64,000 bases of DNA, taken from the NCBI GenBank assembly GCA_958296405.1, contig OY282519.1:3394132-3458131 (forward strand). The letters are read 5' to 3'. A program made the translations under genes and the position numbers. The notes under the pieces were generated by a model, which was given only the letters and a program-made list of their open reading frames with translations, was not told where the DNA came from and searched no databases. Shown here piece after piece: positions 7,827 to 20,112 of the stretch; the stretch's first letter is position 1; every line of letters begins with the position of its first letter. The DNA is from an uncultured Pseudomonadales bacterium. Lineage in GTDB: Bacteria > Pseudomonadota > Gammaproteobacteria > Pseudomonadales > Azotimanducaceae.

Positions 7827-10700
7827 TTACGCGAAGTTCCACCCCATGCAACGATCCGCCATGCGCTGCGTGTGGTCGATGCGCCGTTGCCGCGCCTCGG
7901 CCGCATCCACCGCCTGCGGCGGCTCGTCCGGCGTCACCCGAAACAATGTGTCCCCCGGCCGCACCACCATACCCTCGGCCTCGCCAAGCACACATTCTTC
8001 CACCGTGCCGGCGAAGGTGGCCGTCACCTTGGTGAACATTTTCATCACCTCGATGACATACAAGGTGTCGCCCACGTCGAAGTGGACGCCAACCTCCAGA
8101 AAACGCGCCATGCCCGGCGCTTCGCGGGGATAGAACATGCCGCCGAGCTCCGCCACGATCTCGTTCTCTGCCGCCGCCGGCGCCGGCGCCAGCGTCCGGC
8201 GCGCCGCTGTGAACACCTCATCGCCGTACAGGCCTTGCGGCACCTCGACGGTGAGGTCCGCCCGCGCACCCAGCCGCTGCAAGCCAGCCTCCCGCCCCAG
8301 TTCGCGGGGCAGCGCCAGCAACTGCAGGCCGTGCAGAAAACCGGCGTGGCGGGCGCGCAGCGCATCCCATTCCGCCGCGAACGCCTGCGGCGCTCCGACC
8401 GGGCACTCCGGCCCGCGCAGGAGCCGATGCAAGTCGCCAAATGTCTTGGCGCTCAAGCCCGCCGCCAGCCGGGCATGGAACCCTAGGGCGCGTTCAAGGA
8501 GCTCCCGGTCGTGGCTCCAGATCGCTTCGGCAGCCGGGCCTTCGCCTCGGTCCATGTCCAGAAAGCGGTACAGCTCGGCCAGCACCTCGAAGGGACTCGA
8601 GCGCCAACGCACCTGCCCATTGGCGGAGTCGAAGTGGCGCTCCGAGGCGGCGGCCCAGCCGGCCAACGCATGGGGACGCTTGAACAGCAGCCGCAGCGGG
8701 CGCAGCACCAGCGTGGATTTCAACGCCAGCGCGCGGGCATAGGCGGCCGCCACGGCGCCGTCCTGGGCCGGCACGCGCCCGACTTGGCTGAAGGCAGCAT
8801 CGAGGTCGATGTCTTGCGCGCTCGCATGCAGCCGCGCCACGGCGACTAGCCAAGCCTGCACGAAGCGCGTCTCGATCTTGGCGCGCGGATGCTGGGCTGC
8901 AAGCCAGTTCAAGAGGCCATAGTGGAAGTCCAGATTGGTTTCGAGATCGCGCCCCTTGATGCGCGAGCGGCGCAACACCTCCAGCATCGCTTCGAAGGCT
9001 TGTGCGCGGGTGTCGCCGGTGGTGAGCAACAGCGCGATGTTGCTGTCGTAGGCGCCAGCCAAGTAATACGGCACAAACAAGTCCGTGTCTGGATTGTGCG
9101 CGCAAATGCCCTGATCATCCCGGATTTCACTGGCCAAGGCGTTCGACCAAGCCTCAATGGAACCGCCAGCGGCGGGCCGCAGCGCCGCATCGGTGGCGTT
9201 CAGCCGCACCTCGACAGCGTCCGCATGGCGCAACGCCCGGCGCGGCCTCGGCAGCTTGGCGCCGTGGCGGGCGATGAGCGTCATGGCTTCGATGAGCGAG
9301 TCCACCCGCAGGGTGTCCGCGGGGTCATCGGGGTTAGTGAACTCCAGCGCGTAGCAGAGCTCGGTGACGCGATGCTCCACTTGGATGCGCGTGTTCATCT
9401 CCATGAAATAGTGATCTGCGCCGTCGACGATGCACTCGAACGTGGAAACGGAATCCAACCCAACCGCTTTGCCGAAGCGGGCGGCCTCGTCCTCCATTGC
9501 CAACAGAATGTCGAGGTCCGTCTCAAGCGCCTCCGCCGTGTCCCCTTGGCCGGCCTCGCGGCAAGCGGCGATTTCGCGGCGCAGGGATTCCTCGGTGACG
9601 GAGGTTTCCACCAGCTTTTGCTCATGCATCTGCGCCGAGCAATCGCGCAACCCCAAGGCGACGCACCAATCGCCGTTGCCGAGCACCTGCACTTCCTGAT
9701 GGCGGTTGGCATCCACGTTCAGTTCGATGAGCACGTTCTTGTTGGCGCCCGGCTGCATGGCCTTCACTTCAGACCAGATTTCGCGCGCCCGCACGGCAGC
9801 GTCCTCCGCCACCGCGGCGATGCGCTCGGCAAGCTCACCGCCGGGAAACGCCGACGCTGGCGCCAACACGCGCTGCCCCTTGCCGCCGCCGCCGCCAACA
9901 GCCTTCAACCGCAGCCGCCGGTCTGGGTAGCGGTTGAGCAGTTGCGCCACTTCGCGCCGCACGGCGGCGAGGATGTCGTCCGCATCCACCAAATCCACGC
10001 CGCGCTTGTAGCCAGCGTCGAGCAGCGCATCCGCCGCCAGTGCGACATCGCCGGCGGGGGGCGCCGGCAGATTGTGCTCGGCGGCGATGGCCGCTATGCC
10101 GGCGGCGCCATCCACCTTCGCCAACAAAGCCAAGGCCGCCACGTTGTCCACGCCCGGCGTCACGCTGATGGATTCGGCGAGGGCCGTGCGCTTGGCCACA
10201 TCCTTGCGCCCGGCCGCGCGCACGGTGGCCGCGCCGGGCCCGATGAACGCGAGGCTGGCCTGCTCCAAGGCGCCAACAAGGGCTTCTTCCTCTGCCATGA
10301 AGCCGTAGCCGGCAAAAACCGAGTCGTACCCGTGGGCTTGGGCGATGCCGATGATCTCCGCGATGCGCGCCTCGCGTTCCGCGGCATCCGCGCCGGTGTA
10401 GTCCGCCACGCGATGCACCTGGGCGCGGTCGCGCATGGCGCGCAGTTCCGGCGCCACCGCATTGGTATGCACCACGCAGTCTTTGTCTGAAAGCAGGATG
10501 CCGTAGCCGGTGATGCCCATCTGCTCGAACACGTCCATCGCTTCTTTGCGCACCGGGCCGCGGCAGATGATGAGGGGCTTCAAGTCCTCGCAGGCGAAGC
10601 CGCGCACCCACGCCGATGCACTCAGGGAGCAGCGCCGGTCTCGATGCGCGCTCGCCTGGCCAGCCGGCGCTTGCGCGGCGCCCTGCCCCGCTTCAGCCAT
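7827..10700 (-). CDS. Biotin-dependent acyl-CoA carboxylase alpha subunit (biotin carboxylase + BCCP), unusually long
   Basis: ATP-dependent carboxylation of biotin for acyl-CoA carboxylation, probably of propionyl-CoA given the neighbours. From ATG 10700 (957 aa; the start overlaps the beta-subunit stop) the order is: biotin carboxylase N-domain from about residue 45 (IICRGPVRKEAMDVFEQMGI), ATP-grasp glycine loop (KAVGGGGGKGQRV), biotin carboxylase catalytic core (YFMEMNTRIQVEHRVTELCY), a roughly 300-residue middle region, and a C-terminal biotinyl domain with the biotinylated Lys in IEVMKMFTKV. Ordinary propionyl-CoA carboxylase alpha chains are about 660 aa, so the extra length lies between the carboxylase and the biotinyl domain. 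Position in an operon with the carboxyltransferase and epimerase supports the propionyl-CoA assignment, which is inferred. Confidence 0.85.
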   Translation of the reverse strand: MAEAGQGAAQAPAGQASAHRDRRCSLSASAWVRGFACEDLKPLIICRGPVRKEAMDVFEQMGITGYGILLSDKDCVVHTNAVAPELRAMRDRAQVHRVADYTGADAAEREARIAEIIGIAQAHGYDSVFAGYGFMAEEEALVGALEQASLAFIGPGAATVRAAGRKDVAKRTALAESISVTPGVDNVAALALLAKVDGAAGIAAIAAEHNLPAPPAGDVALAADALLDAGYKRGVDLVDADDILAAVRREVAQLLNRYPDRRLRLKAVGGGGGKGQRVLAPASAFPGGELAERIAAVAEDAAVRAREIWSEVKAMQPGANKNVLIELNVDANRHQEVQVLGNGDWCVALGLRDCSAQMHEQKLVETSVTEESLRREIAACREAGQGDTAEALETDLDILLAMEDEAARFGKAVGLDSVSTFECIVDGADHYFMEMNTRIQVEHRVTELCYALEFTNPDDPADTLRVDSLIEAMTLIARHGAKLPRPRRALRHADAVEVRLNATDAALRPAAGGSIEAWSNALASEIRDDQGICAHNPDTDLFVPYYLAGAYDSNIALLLTTGDTRAQAFEAMLEVLRRSRIKGRDLETNLDFHYGLLNWLAAQHPRAKIETRFVQAWLVAVARLHASAQDIDLDAAFSQVGRVPAQDGAVAAAYARALALKSTLVLRPLRLLFKRPHALAGWAAASERHFDSANGQVRWRSSPFEVLAELYRFLDMDRGEGPAAEAIWSHDRELLERALGFHARLAAGLSAKTFGDLHRLLRGPECPVGAPQAFAAEWDALRARHAGFLHGLQLLALPRELGREAGLQRLGARADLTVEVPQGLYGDEVFTAARRTLAPAPAAAENEIVAELGGMFYPREAPGMARFLEVGVHFDVGDTLYVIEVMKMFTKVTATFAGTVEECVLGEAEGMVVRPGDTLFRVTPDEPPQAVDAAEARQRRIDHTQRMADRCMGWNFA

Positions 10701-12412
10701 CAGTGGAACTCCCGTTGCGGCGCCGCCATCGGGCTGGGTTGATAGTGGCGCATGCACAGGCCGATGGCGTCGGCCAGCAGCCGCCGCAGGTTGCGCGGCA
10801 TGACGATCTCGGAAATGGAGCCGAGGGAAAGCGCCTCGCGCGGGTTCATGATCTCCGCCTCGTAGCGCGCCACCAATTTGGCGTCTTCCGCGGCGAACCA
10901 GCGCGCCGCATCCCGCTCGGCGGCGCGGCGCGCCTCGGCTTCGTCCGCACCGGCGCTGCGCGCTTCGAGCGCTGCCCGAAACCGGCGGGCGCGTTCCGCG
11001 CTGAGCTTGGCCAGCTCTTCCTTGTAGACGAACTCGCGCCCCGCCGGCCCCATCACGGCGACGCGGGTGGTCGGCAACGCGAACACGAAGTCCGCCCCGG
11101 TGGCGTAGTTGTTGAACGAAGCGTAGGCGCCGCCAAAGGCGTTGCGCACCAGCACGAGGATGCGCGGCGTGCGCAGGTCGACGATGGCGTCGAGCATGGC
11201 GCGGCCGGCCTGCACCACGCCGCGCCGCTCCTGCTCGGTGCCGGGCAGGAAGCCAGTGGTGTCTTCCATGAACACCACCGGGATGTTGTAGAGGTTGCAG
11301 AAGCGGATGAAGCGGGCGTTCTTGTACGCCGCGTCCACATCGATGAAGCCGGTGGAGAACGCGCTGTTGTTGGCGACGAAGCCCACCACATGGCCGCCGA
11401 GCCGGCCGAACGCCGTGACGGTGCTGCGCGCCCGCCGCGGCTGCACCTCAAGGAAATCGCCGTGGTCGCAAACCTCTTGGATGATGAGGCGGATGTCGAA
11501 CGGGGTGTTGAAGCCGGATGGCGAGTTGAACGTGGCGCGGAACAGCACGTCCAAGTTCTCGGTGTCGCGGGTGACCGGATCGCTGGTGGCGACGAACGGC
11601 GCGCCGCTGGTGTTGTTGTCCGGCAAGTAGGTGAGCAGGCGGCGTACCAAAAGGAGCGCGTCCACCTCGTCTTCCACCGTGAAATCCGCCACGCCGGAGG
11701 CGCCATGCACGCTGGGGCCGCCGAGTTCGTCCGGCGTCACGTCCTCGCCCAGCACTTCGCGCACCACCCCCACCCCGGTGAGGCCGAAGAAGGTGTCGTT
11801 CGGTTGAATGACGAAGCTGCCTTGGCGCGGCAGGTAGGCGCCGCCGCCAGCGTTGAAGCCGAACATGCACATGATGCTCGGCACGATGCCGCTCACCTTT
11901 CTGAGCGCGGTGAACGCTTCCGCGTAGCCATCCAGCCCGCCCACGCCGGCCGGCACGAAGGCGCCGGCGCTGTCGTTCAAGCCGATGAGCGGGATGCCTT
12001 GCTTGGCCGCCAGTTGGTAGAGCGACGCCAGCTTCTTGCCATTGGTGGCGTCCATGGAGCCGGCGCGCACCGTGAAGTCGTGGCCATAGACGGCGATGTC
12101 CCGCCCATCCACCTTGATGATGGCGGTGACGAGCGAGGCGCCATCCAACGCCGGGCCCCAGTTCTGGAACAACGTCATGGGCGGCGCGTCCGCCAACACG
12201 TCGATGCGCTCCCACACCGTCATCCGGTTCTTTTGGTGCTGGCGCGAGATGTTGCGGAAGCCGCCGGCCTTCGCCGGGCGCTCCTTCAGCGCTTCGGCTT
12301 CCGCCAGCGCCCGCTCGTAGGGCTGCGCCTCGCCGTCCGCCGCGGGAAGCGCTGCGGGGGCGTCGAACGGCTCCTCGAGAATCGGCGCCAGCGCCTCGAA
12401 GCGGACGCTCAA
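10700..12412 (-). CDS. Acyl-CoA carboxylase beta subunit (carboxyltransferase), propionyl-CoA type
   Basis: A 570-aa carboxyltransferase that transfers CO2 from carboxybiotin to an acyl-CoA. The two crotonase-like halves are visible: N-terminal [26 protein letters not shown] and [24 protein letters not shown], then C-terminal [21 protein letters not shown] and [19 protein letters not shown]. The motif [18 protein letters not shown] forms part of the acyl-CoA oxyanion region. It sits between the epimerase (4-nt overlap at 12409-12412) and the alpha subunit (start overlapping this stop), so all three are translationally coupled. Substrate preference for propionyl-CoA is inferred from the adjacent epimerase and mutase. 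Confidence 0.9.
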   Translation of the reverse strand: MSVRFEALAPILEEPFDAPAALPAADGEAQPYERALAEAEALKERPAKAGGFRNISRQHQKNRMTVWERIDVLADAPPMTLFQNWGPALDGASLVTAIIKVDGRDIAVYGHDFTVRAGSMDATNGKKLASLYQLAAKQGIPLIGLNDSAGAFVPAGVGGLDGYAEAFTALRKVSGIVPSIMCMFGFNAGGGAYLPRQGSFVIQPNDTFFGLTGVGVVREVLGEDVTPDELGGPSVHGASGVADFTVEDEVDALLLVRRLLTYLPDNNTSGAPFVATSDPVTRDTENLDVLFRATFNSPSGFNTPFDIRLIIQEVCDHGDFLEVQPRRARSTVTAFGRLGGHVVGFVANNSAFSTGFIDVDAAYKNARFIRFCNLYNIPVVFMEDTTGFLPGTEQERRGVVQAGRAMLDAIVDLRTPRILVLVRNAFGGAYASFNNYATGADFVFALPTTRVAVMGPAGREFVYKEELAKLSAERARRFRAALEARSAGADEAEARRAAERDAARWFAAEDAKLVARYEAEIMNPREALSLGSISEIVMPRNLRRLLADAIGLCMRHYQPSPMAAPQREFH

Positions 12413-12819
12413 GCGGCCACCTCCTCCAACTCGACGAGGGTGCCGCAGAAGTCCTTCGGGTGCAGGAAGACGACGGGCAGGCCGTGGGCGCCAATGCTCG
12501 GGCGGCCATCGCCGAGCACGGTCATGCCGGCGGCGGCCAAGCCTTGGATGGCGGCGTTGATGTCCTGCACTTCATAGCAGACATGGTGGATGCCGCCCTT
12601 CGGGTTGCGTTCCAGGAACTTCTCGATGGGCGAAGCGTCGCCCAACGGATGGATGAGCTCGATCTTGCTGTTCGGCAGCTCGACAAAGACGGTGGTGACG
12701 CCCTGCTCCGGCAGCGGCGCCGGCGCGGAAACGGCCGCGCCCAAGACGTCGCGATACACCGCCGCCGCCGCTTCGAGATCCGGCACGGCGATGGCGACAT
12801 GGTTGAGTTTTCCGATCAC
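12409..12819 (-). CDS. mce: Methylmalonyl-CoA epimerase
   Basis: A 136-aa vicinal-oxygen-chelate protein that interconverts (S)- and (R)-methylmalonyl-Co[21 protein letters not shown] contains the first metal-binding His. [16 protein letters not shown] contains the Glu/Gln ligand position. [13 protein letters not shown] contains the second His, and [11 protein letters not shown] the last Glu. Start is GTG 12819, eight nt behind GGAGGTGC; the frame upstream is unlike this family. It overlaps the beta-subunit gene by 4 nt, placing carboxylase and epimerase in one operon, with the mutase 380 bp upstream in the same direction. Confidence 0.93.
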   Translation of the reverse strand: MIGKLNHVAIAVPDLEAAAAVYRDVLGAAVSAPAPLPEQGVTTVFVELPNSKIELIHPLGDASPIEKFLERNPKGGIHHVCYEVQDINAAIQGLAAAGMTVLGDGRPSIGAHGLPVVFLHPKDFCGTLVELEEVAA

Positions 12820-13200
12820 GCTTGCACCTCCGCGGCAGCTGCTGGCGCCCTTGCCCACGCACGCCGCGCCGGCTGCGAAGCCCTGCCATCGCGCAAAGCC
12901 AAGCTGCGCCCGCCCGCCCCTCAGCCACGCGGCACGGCGATTATAGCCGTGGACGAACCGGGTGCCCCTCAACGTCCATTGGCGGCGGCTATGATGGCCA
13001 GATGCCCGACGCCGCCCCAACCGCCGCGCGGCAAAGTGACGCTCGGCACCAAGCCGGCATTCTCCTCCAGCGCGCTGTGAGGAGGCCATGATCGGCGCCG
13101 CCAGCATCGCCACGACAACTTGATGGCGACGCTCAAAACGCGCCGCGCCGCGGTTGAGGCGCAGGCCGCGGCCCCATGAGCCAAGGCGCGCGCCGCGCCC
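12820..13200 (-). other. Intergenic stretch between mutase and epimerase genes
   Basis: About 380 bp between the mutase stop and the epimerase start. I see no conserved protein reading in either direction, no obvious B12-riboswitch core and no repeat. It could hold the promoter of the epimerase-carboxylase operon, but no convincing -35/-10 pair stands out in this GC-rich sequence. Confidence 0.5.
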
Positions 13201-15342
<2,142 letters not shown>

Positions 15343-15482
15343 TGCCCTCACCCCCTGCGCGCCGCGCACTGGAACGCTCGATTATAGCCAGCGGCTCGCC
15401 ACAGCCCTGCACGGCGCGGCGGCACACCAAGCCATCTTGGAGGAGTACACTTCGGTTGGAATCAAGGTGGAAGGAGCAAGAC

Positions 15483-16829
15483 ATGGCGGAACCACAAGTA
15501 GACGTCTCCCACCCCGGCAGCGAAGCGCCGCAGAGCGCCGCAGAGCGCCTCGCAGTGTCCAACGCCAAGATCGCCGCGGAGTGGGACATCGACCCGTCGG
15601 AGGACATCCGCGACCTGCCCCTTGAGGCGCTGAACCCGGGGCATCCCGTGCGCTTCGAGGCAGACACCATTTGGCCGCTGTTCGACCGGCTGCGCGCCGA
15701 AGCGCCGGTGCATTACACCGCGGACAGCCAGTTCGGGCCCTACTGGTCGGTCTCCACCTACAACCTTTGCAAGCACGTGGACACTCACGAGAAGCTCTTC
15801 TCGTCCGACGTGCTGAAGGGGGGCATCGCGCTCGGCGGCCAGCCGCAGGAAGAGATTGACCCCACCTACAGCCTGCCGATGTTCATCCAGCAGGACCCAC
15901 CCCGGCACACGGAGCAGCGCAAGGTGGTGGCGCCGAGCTTCGCGCCGCGCCGCTTGGCCGCCTTGCAAGGCCTCATCCGCGAACGCGCCGGGCAAATCCT
16001 CGACGAGTTGCCTGACGGCGAGGAGTTCAACTGGGTGCGCAGGGTGTCTGTGGAACTCACCGGCCAGATGCTCGCCACGCTCTTCGACATCCCGCAGAAA
16101 GACCGGCACCTCCTCATTCACTGGTCCGACACCGTTCAACGCCTGAGCGACCCCAACTACTTCGAGACGGCCAAGGATGGCTTCCAAGAGCTGTGGGAGT
16201 GCTGGGAGTATTTCGACGCCGTGTGGAAGGAGCGCGTCAAAGCCCCAGGGGATGACTTGATCTCCATCCTCGCGCAGGGCGAATCCACCCGGAACATGGC
16301 ACCGAACGAGTACCTCGGCAACATCCTGCTGCTCATCGTGGGCGGCAACGACACCACCCGCAACTCCATCAGCGGCGGCGTGCTGGCCTTGAACCGCCAC
16401 CCGGCCGAGTACGACAAGCTCTGCGCCAACCCGGAGCTGATCCCCAACATGGTGCCGGAGATCATCCGCTGGCAGAGCCCGGTGGCGCACATGGCGCGCA
16501 CCGCGCTGGTGGACACCGAACTGGACGGCCAGCCCATCCGCGCCGGCGAGCGCGTGGCGATGTGGTACATCTCCGGCAACCGCGACGAGACAGCCATCGA
16601 GGACGCGGGGAGTTTCCGCATCGACCGGCCGAATTCGCGCCAACACCTCTCCTTCGGCTACGGCGTGCATCGCTGCATCGGCAACCGGCTCGGCGAGATG
16701 CAGCTCAACATCGTGTGGGAGGAAATCTTGAAGCGCTTCAAGCGCGTGGAGGTGGTGGGCGAGCCGCAGCACCTGCGCTCAAGCTTCATTCACGGCATTC
16801 TCGAGCTGCCGGTGAAGGTGTGGCGGTGA
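15483..16829 (+). CDS. Cytochrome P450, CYP153-like alkane/fatty-acid hydroxylase
   Basis: A 448-aa soluble bacterial P450 starting at ATG 15483 behind GGAAGGAGC. The landmarks are present: I-helix oxygen-activation motif LIVGGNDTTRNSISGG (about residues 285-300), ExxR in PEIIRWQSPVAHMAR, and the heme-ligand loop LSFGYGVHRCIGNRLGEMQL with the axial Cys near residue 401. The wording of the I-helix and heme loop resembles CYP153 enzymes, which hydroxylate the terminal carbon of medium-chain alkanes, fatty acids or limonene. That subfamily call is from memory of motifs, not an alignment. It would need a ferredoxin and reductase, neither of which is adjacent. Confidence 0.9.
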   Translation: MAEPQVDVSHPGSEAPQSAAERLAVSNAKIAAEWDIDPSEDIRDLPLEALNPGHPVRFEADTIWPLFDRLRAEAPVHYTADSQFGPYWSVSTYNLCKHVDTHEKLFSSDVLKGGIALGGQPQEEIDPTYSLPMFIQQDPPRHTEQRKVVAPSFAPRRLAALQGLIRERAGQILDELPDGEEFNWVRRVSVELTGQMLATLFDIPQKDRHLLIHWSDTVQRLSDPNYFETAKDGFQELWECWEYFDAVWKERVKAPGDDLISILAQGESTRNMAPNEYLGNILLLIVGGNDTTRNSISGGVLALNRHPAEYDKLCANPELIPNMVPEIIRWQSPVAHMARTALVDTELDGQPIRAGERVAMWYISGNRDETAIEDAGSFRIDRPNSRQHLSFGYGVHRCIGNRLGEMQLNIVWEEILKRFKRVEVVGEPQHLRSSFIHGILELPVKVWR

Positions 16830-16905
16830 CCTAGCGGGGACGCAGCGCCCCCCGCATCGCCACGCCGCGGAACGCTCCACTGCGGCTTACGCGGCGTCCG
16901 TCGCG

Positions 16906-18909
16906 CTACGGCGGCGCGCGCCCAACCCAGCGCACCACCGCGGCGACGCACAGGCTGCCGACCGCGAGGCAAAGCCACCACGGCGCGCCATAGGCCGAGG
17001 GGATCGACCCCACCAAGACCGCGATGGCGCCCACCACCAAGGCGTAGGGCGCCTGCGTTCGCACATGCTCGATGTGGTCGCAGGATGCCGCGACGGAGGA
17101 GAGGATGGTGGTGTCGGAAATCGGCGAGGCATGGTCGCCCATCACGGCGCCGGCGAGCACTGCCGAGACCGACGCATAGAACAGGTGCTCAGCGCCTTCC
17201 AAGCCCTGCAAGCGCATGGTCGTCCAAGCCAGCGGAATGACGATGGGCATCAGAATGCCCATCACGCCCCAGCTGGTGCCGGTGGCGAACGCCGTCAATG
17301 CCGCCAGCGCGAACACGATGGCGGGCAACAGGCGCGCATCGAGGTGCTCGCCCAGCAACGCCGTGAGGTACCGCGCCACGCCCAGTTCGGCGTTGACGCT
17401 GGCGAGCGCCCAAGCCAGCAGCAACACGATCACCGCCAGCAGCATGGAACGGCAGCCGACGTACCAAGCGTCCATCGTCTCCGCAAGGGTGAGGATGCGC
17501 CGCCCCACGCTCAAGGCGATGGCGGCGATCACGGCGACGAGGCTGGCCCACAACAGCGATAGGTGGCTGTCCGCGGCGCCCACCACCTCCGCCAAGCTCG
17601 CGTCCGGCCCCACCGCGGCCACGCCGGTTGCGTAGAGGCTCGCCAACATCGTCACCATCAGCACCGCCAACGGCAGGTAGGCGTTCGCGGCCCGCTGGGG
17701 GATGCCGGGCTTCGGCTCCAAGTCCTCCGCTTGGGCCACGAACCCCGTGAGCGCCGGTCCCTGATCGCCAGTCCGCGCGCGGCGCTCCGCCCGCGCCATC
17801 GGCCCGAAGTCTCGCCCAGAGACCGAGGTGGCGAGCGCGAACACGAGCATCAAGATGGGATAGAAGTTGTAAGCGAGCGAGTTCAAGAACACGCTGTACG
17901 CGCTGCCGCCCAAGCCATCCGTGGCGGCGATGGCATCCTCGATGAGGCCGAGCTGAAAGCCAATCCAACTGCTCACCAACGCCAACGTCGCCACCGGCGC
18001 CGCGGTTGAGTCCACCAAGAAGGCGAGCTTCGCCCGCGACAGCCGCGCTGCGTCCGCAATCGGACGCATGGTCTTGCCCACCACCAAGGTGTTGGCGTAG
18101 TCATCAAAGAAGAACACCAGCCCCATGCCGACGGTGGCGCCTCCGGCGCGGCGTGGCGAGCCGGCCCACGCCGCCACCCGCGCCACGATGCCGCGGGCAC
18201 CGCCATTGCGGGAGACGATGGCGACCAAGCCGCCCATCATGAACGTGAACACGAGGAGCGTGGCATGGCCGGGGTCTCTCGCGGCAGCGACGACATGCAC
18301 GCCGGCAGCATCCAGCAAGCTGCGCCACGCCCCCGCCAACGATGGCCCCTCGATGAGAAACGCGCCAAGCCAGACAGCGACGAAGAGCGCCGGAATCACC
18401 TGCCGGAGCGCCAACGCCAGTGCAAACGCGACCAGCGGCGGCAACACGGACAGCCAGCCCGGCAAAGCGCGCCGCTCCACCACTGCGAGCGTGGCGCCGG
18501 CGGCGTCCCGCAGGGTGAGGCGCGCGGCACCAACGGGCACCATGACATCCGCGAAGAGCACGGCAGCGCCGGCGTCGGTGGGCGCGCCGTGCAGCTGGGA
18601 ACCGGCCGCTTCGAGCGAAGCCCCCGGCGGCGCCTCGGCAGCCACCACATCGAAGGGAATGTCGGCGAGCACCACGCGGGGCACTTCCAAGCTCACCGCA
18701 CGCGCACTCGCGGCCGCTTGCGTGGCTTGCAACGCTAGAGCCGGCGCCGCTTGTGGACTGCTGACCGCCGCTGGAACGATCTCTGCGGACACCGCACTCG
18801 GCGCCGCATTAGCGCCGGCCGGCGCCGCGGCAAGCGAGCTGGCCAACGCCGCGACGACCAAGGCGATGCGCTTCGCTCTGAAGCTGCCGGCCAGAAGGGT
18901 TGGCGCCAA
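16906..18909 (-). CDS. NhaC-family Na+/H+ antiporter with an N-terminal extracytoplasmic extension
   Basis: A multi-pass inner-membrane protein with about 11-12 hydrophobic segments. Conserved antiporter blocks include GMGLVFFFDDYANTLVVGKT, LVDSTAAPVATLALVSSWIG, FATGTSWGVMGILMPIVIPL and MGDHASPISDTTILSSVAAS. It begins with a signal-like stretch (IALVVAALASSLAAAPAGANA) and about 130 residues of Ala-rich, beta-type sequence before the first antiporter helix, an uncommon extension. No ATG exists between the end of the upstream hydrolase gene and this signal, so TTG 18909 is used as a tentative start (about 667 aa). Function would be sodium or pH homeostasis or exchange of an organic solute. Confidence 0.85.
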   Translation of the reverse strand: MAPTLLAGSFRAKRIALVVAALASSLAAAPAGANAAPSAVSAEIVPAAVSSPQAAPALALQATQAAASARAVSLEVPRVVLADIPFDVVAAEAPPGASLEAAGSQLHGAPTDAGAAVLFADVMVPVGAARLTLRDAAGATLAVVERRALPGWLSVLPPLVAFALALALRQVIPALFVAVWLGAFLIEGPSLAGAWRSLLDAAGVHVVAAARDPGHATLLVFTFMMGGLVAIVSRNGGARGIVARVAAWAGSPRRAGGATVGMGLVFFFDDYANTLVVGKTMRPIADAARLSRAKLAFLVDSTAAPVATLALVSSWIGFQLGLIEDAIAATDGLGGSAYSVFLNSLAYNFYPILMLVFALATSVSGRDFGPMARAERRARTGDQGPALTGFVAQAEDLEPKPGIPQRAANAYLPLAVLMVTMLASLYATGVAAVGPDASLAEVVGAADSHLSLLWASLVAVIAAIALSVGRRILTLAETMDAWYVGCRSMLLAVIVLLLAWALASVNAELGVARYLTALLGEHLDARLLPAIVFALAALTAFATGTSWGVMGILMPIVIPLAWTTMRLQGLEGAEHLFYASVSAVLAGAVMGDHASPISDTTILSSVAASCDHIEHVRTQAPYALVVGAIAVLVGSIPSAYGAPWWLCLAVGSLCVAAVVRWVGRAPP

Positions 18910-18941
18910 AGGCTGGCCGCCGTGGGGAAGCGAGTGCGCGG

Positions 18942-19814
18942 CTATGCCAAGGCCTCGAACCAATACGCCCCCGCGCCGCCACGTTTGACATAGCCGGCGG
19001 TGGGCGTCGCGAAGTGCGTGCCGATCAGCATCACATCGCCATCGGCGTATTCCGCCAGCAACGCCTCGCGGGTGGCGCGCGCCTGCTCGGCGTCGTAGTC
19101 CGCCGAGCTGCACCAATCCGTGCGCGCCATCTGGCATGGATGATGGATGCAGTCGCCGGTGATGAGCGCCCGCTGACCTTCAGACTCGATGCGCACGCTC
19201 ACATGCCCAGGCGTGTGCCCCGGCGTCGACACCAAGCGCACCGCGTCGCAGAGCACATGATCCACCGGCACGAAGTCCACCAGCCCCGCCGCCACCACCG
19301 GCCGCACCGAGTCTGTCAGCACCGGGCCGTAGGTGGCGTCATCCCCCTCCGCATCCCAATGCCGCCACTCGTCCGCGCCCACCAAGTAGCGGGCGTTCGG
19401 GAACGTCGGCACCCATTCGCCATCCACCAGCATGGTGTTCCAGCCGACGTGGTCCACATGCAGGTGCGTACACAGCACCGTGTCGATGGACTCGCGCGGA
19501 TAGCCGGCCTCCGCCAAGTCCGCCAGGAAGTTCGTCTGCAGGTGGCTCCAAGCCGGGATGGCGCGTTCCTTGTCGTTGCCGATGCAGGTGTCGACGACGA
19601 TGCGCCGATCGCCGGTGTCCACCACCAAGGCGTGGACGCTCATGATGAGATTGCCGGTGGCATCCATGAAGTGCGGCTGCATCCACGAATGTTCCAGGCA
19701 AGCCTCGCGGGTGGCGTCCGGCAGGATGAAGCGGCTGCCGCCAGTGGCCTCCAACTCCACGATGCGCGTCACCCGCGCCTTGCCGATCGTCCATCCATTC
19801 GCTGCGCCAGCCAT
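18942..19814 (-). CDS. MBL-fold metallo-hydrolase
   Basis: A 290-aa zinc hydrolase of the metallo-beta-lactamase superfamily. The metal site is complete: DTVLCTHLHVDHVGWNTM (HxHxDH), CDAVRLVSTPGHTPGHVSV (third His) and LITGDCIHHP (bridging Asp), with a final His in LIGTHFATPTAGYV. The spacing resembles lactonase-type (AiiA/GumP-like) or arylsulfatase-unrelated MBL enzymes; the substrate cannot be read. Its start lies 24 bp from the leftmost copy of the three-copy repeat at 19838-19896, so that repeat may include its promoter. Confidence 0.9.
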   Translation of the reverse strand: MAGAANGWTIGKARVTRIVELEATGGSRFILPDATREACLEHSWMQPHFMDATGNLIMSVHALVVDTGDRRIVVDTCIGNDKERAIPAWSHLQTNFLADLAEAGYPRESIDTVLCTHLHVDHVGWNTMLVDGEWVPTFPNARYLVGADEWRHWDAEGDDATYGPVLTDSVRPVVAAGLVDFVPVDHVLCDAVRLVSTPGHTPGHVSVRIESEGQRALITGDCIHHPCQMARTDWCSSADYDAEQARATREALLAEYADGDVMLIGTHFATPTAGYVKRGGAGAYWFEALA

Positions 19815-19837
19815 CGCTCAACCCTCCCTGCCCGGTG

Positions 19838-19896
19838 CTTCCAACCACGTCAATCCTATCTTGCTTGGCTGCCGCTTGGTTCACAAAGGGAGGTGA
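19838..19896 (+). repeat. Copy A of the three-copy island-border repeat
   Basis: Begins TTCCAACCACGTCAATCCTA and ends with GGGAGGTGA. It is a diverged (about 80% by eye) version of copies B (21863-21961) and C (24549-24647). Copy C is the native upstream and 5' end of the acyl-CoA synthetase gene. A, B and C together bracket two cargo blocks. Confidence 0.7.
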
Positions 19897-20112
19897 AGGG
19901 GGATTCGCGCCGTACAGTGCCAAGGGCCGCTCCGCCGTCAGGGCCAAGGCGGACCAGCCCCCGAAGCCGGTCAAGCGGGCGCCTGCGAACTCGCGTTCGA
20001 TCTGGTTCACAAGATAGGCTTCCTGCAGGTCTCGTCCGAGATGACAGCATCGGTTTACAAACGCCTTCAAAAATCGCACCATTGGAAACAGTCCGTCAAG
20101 AGGCGATGGTGG

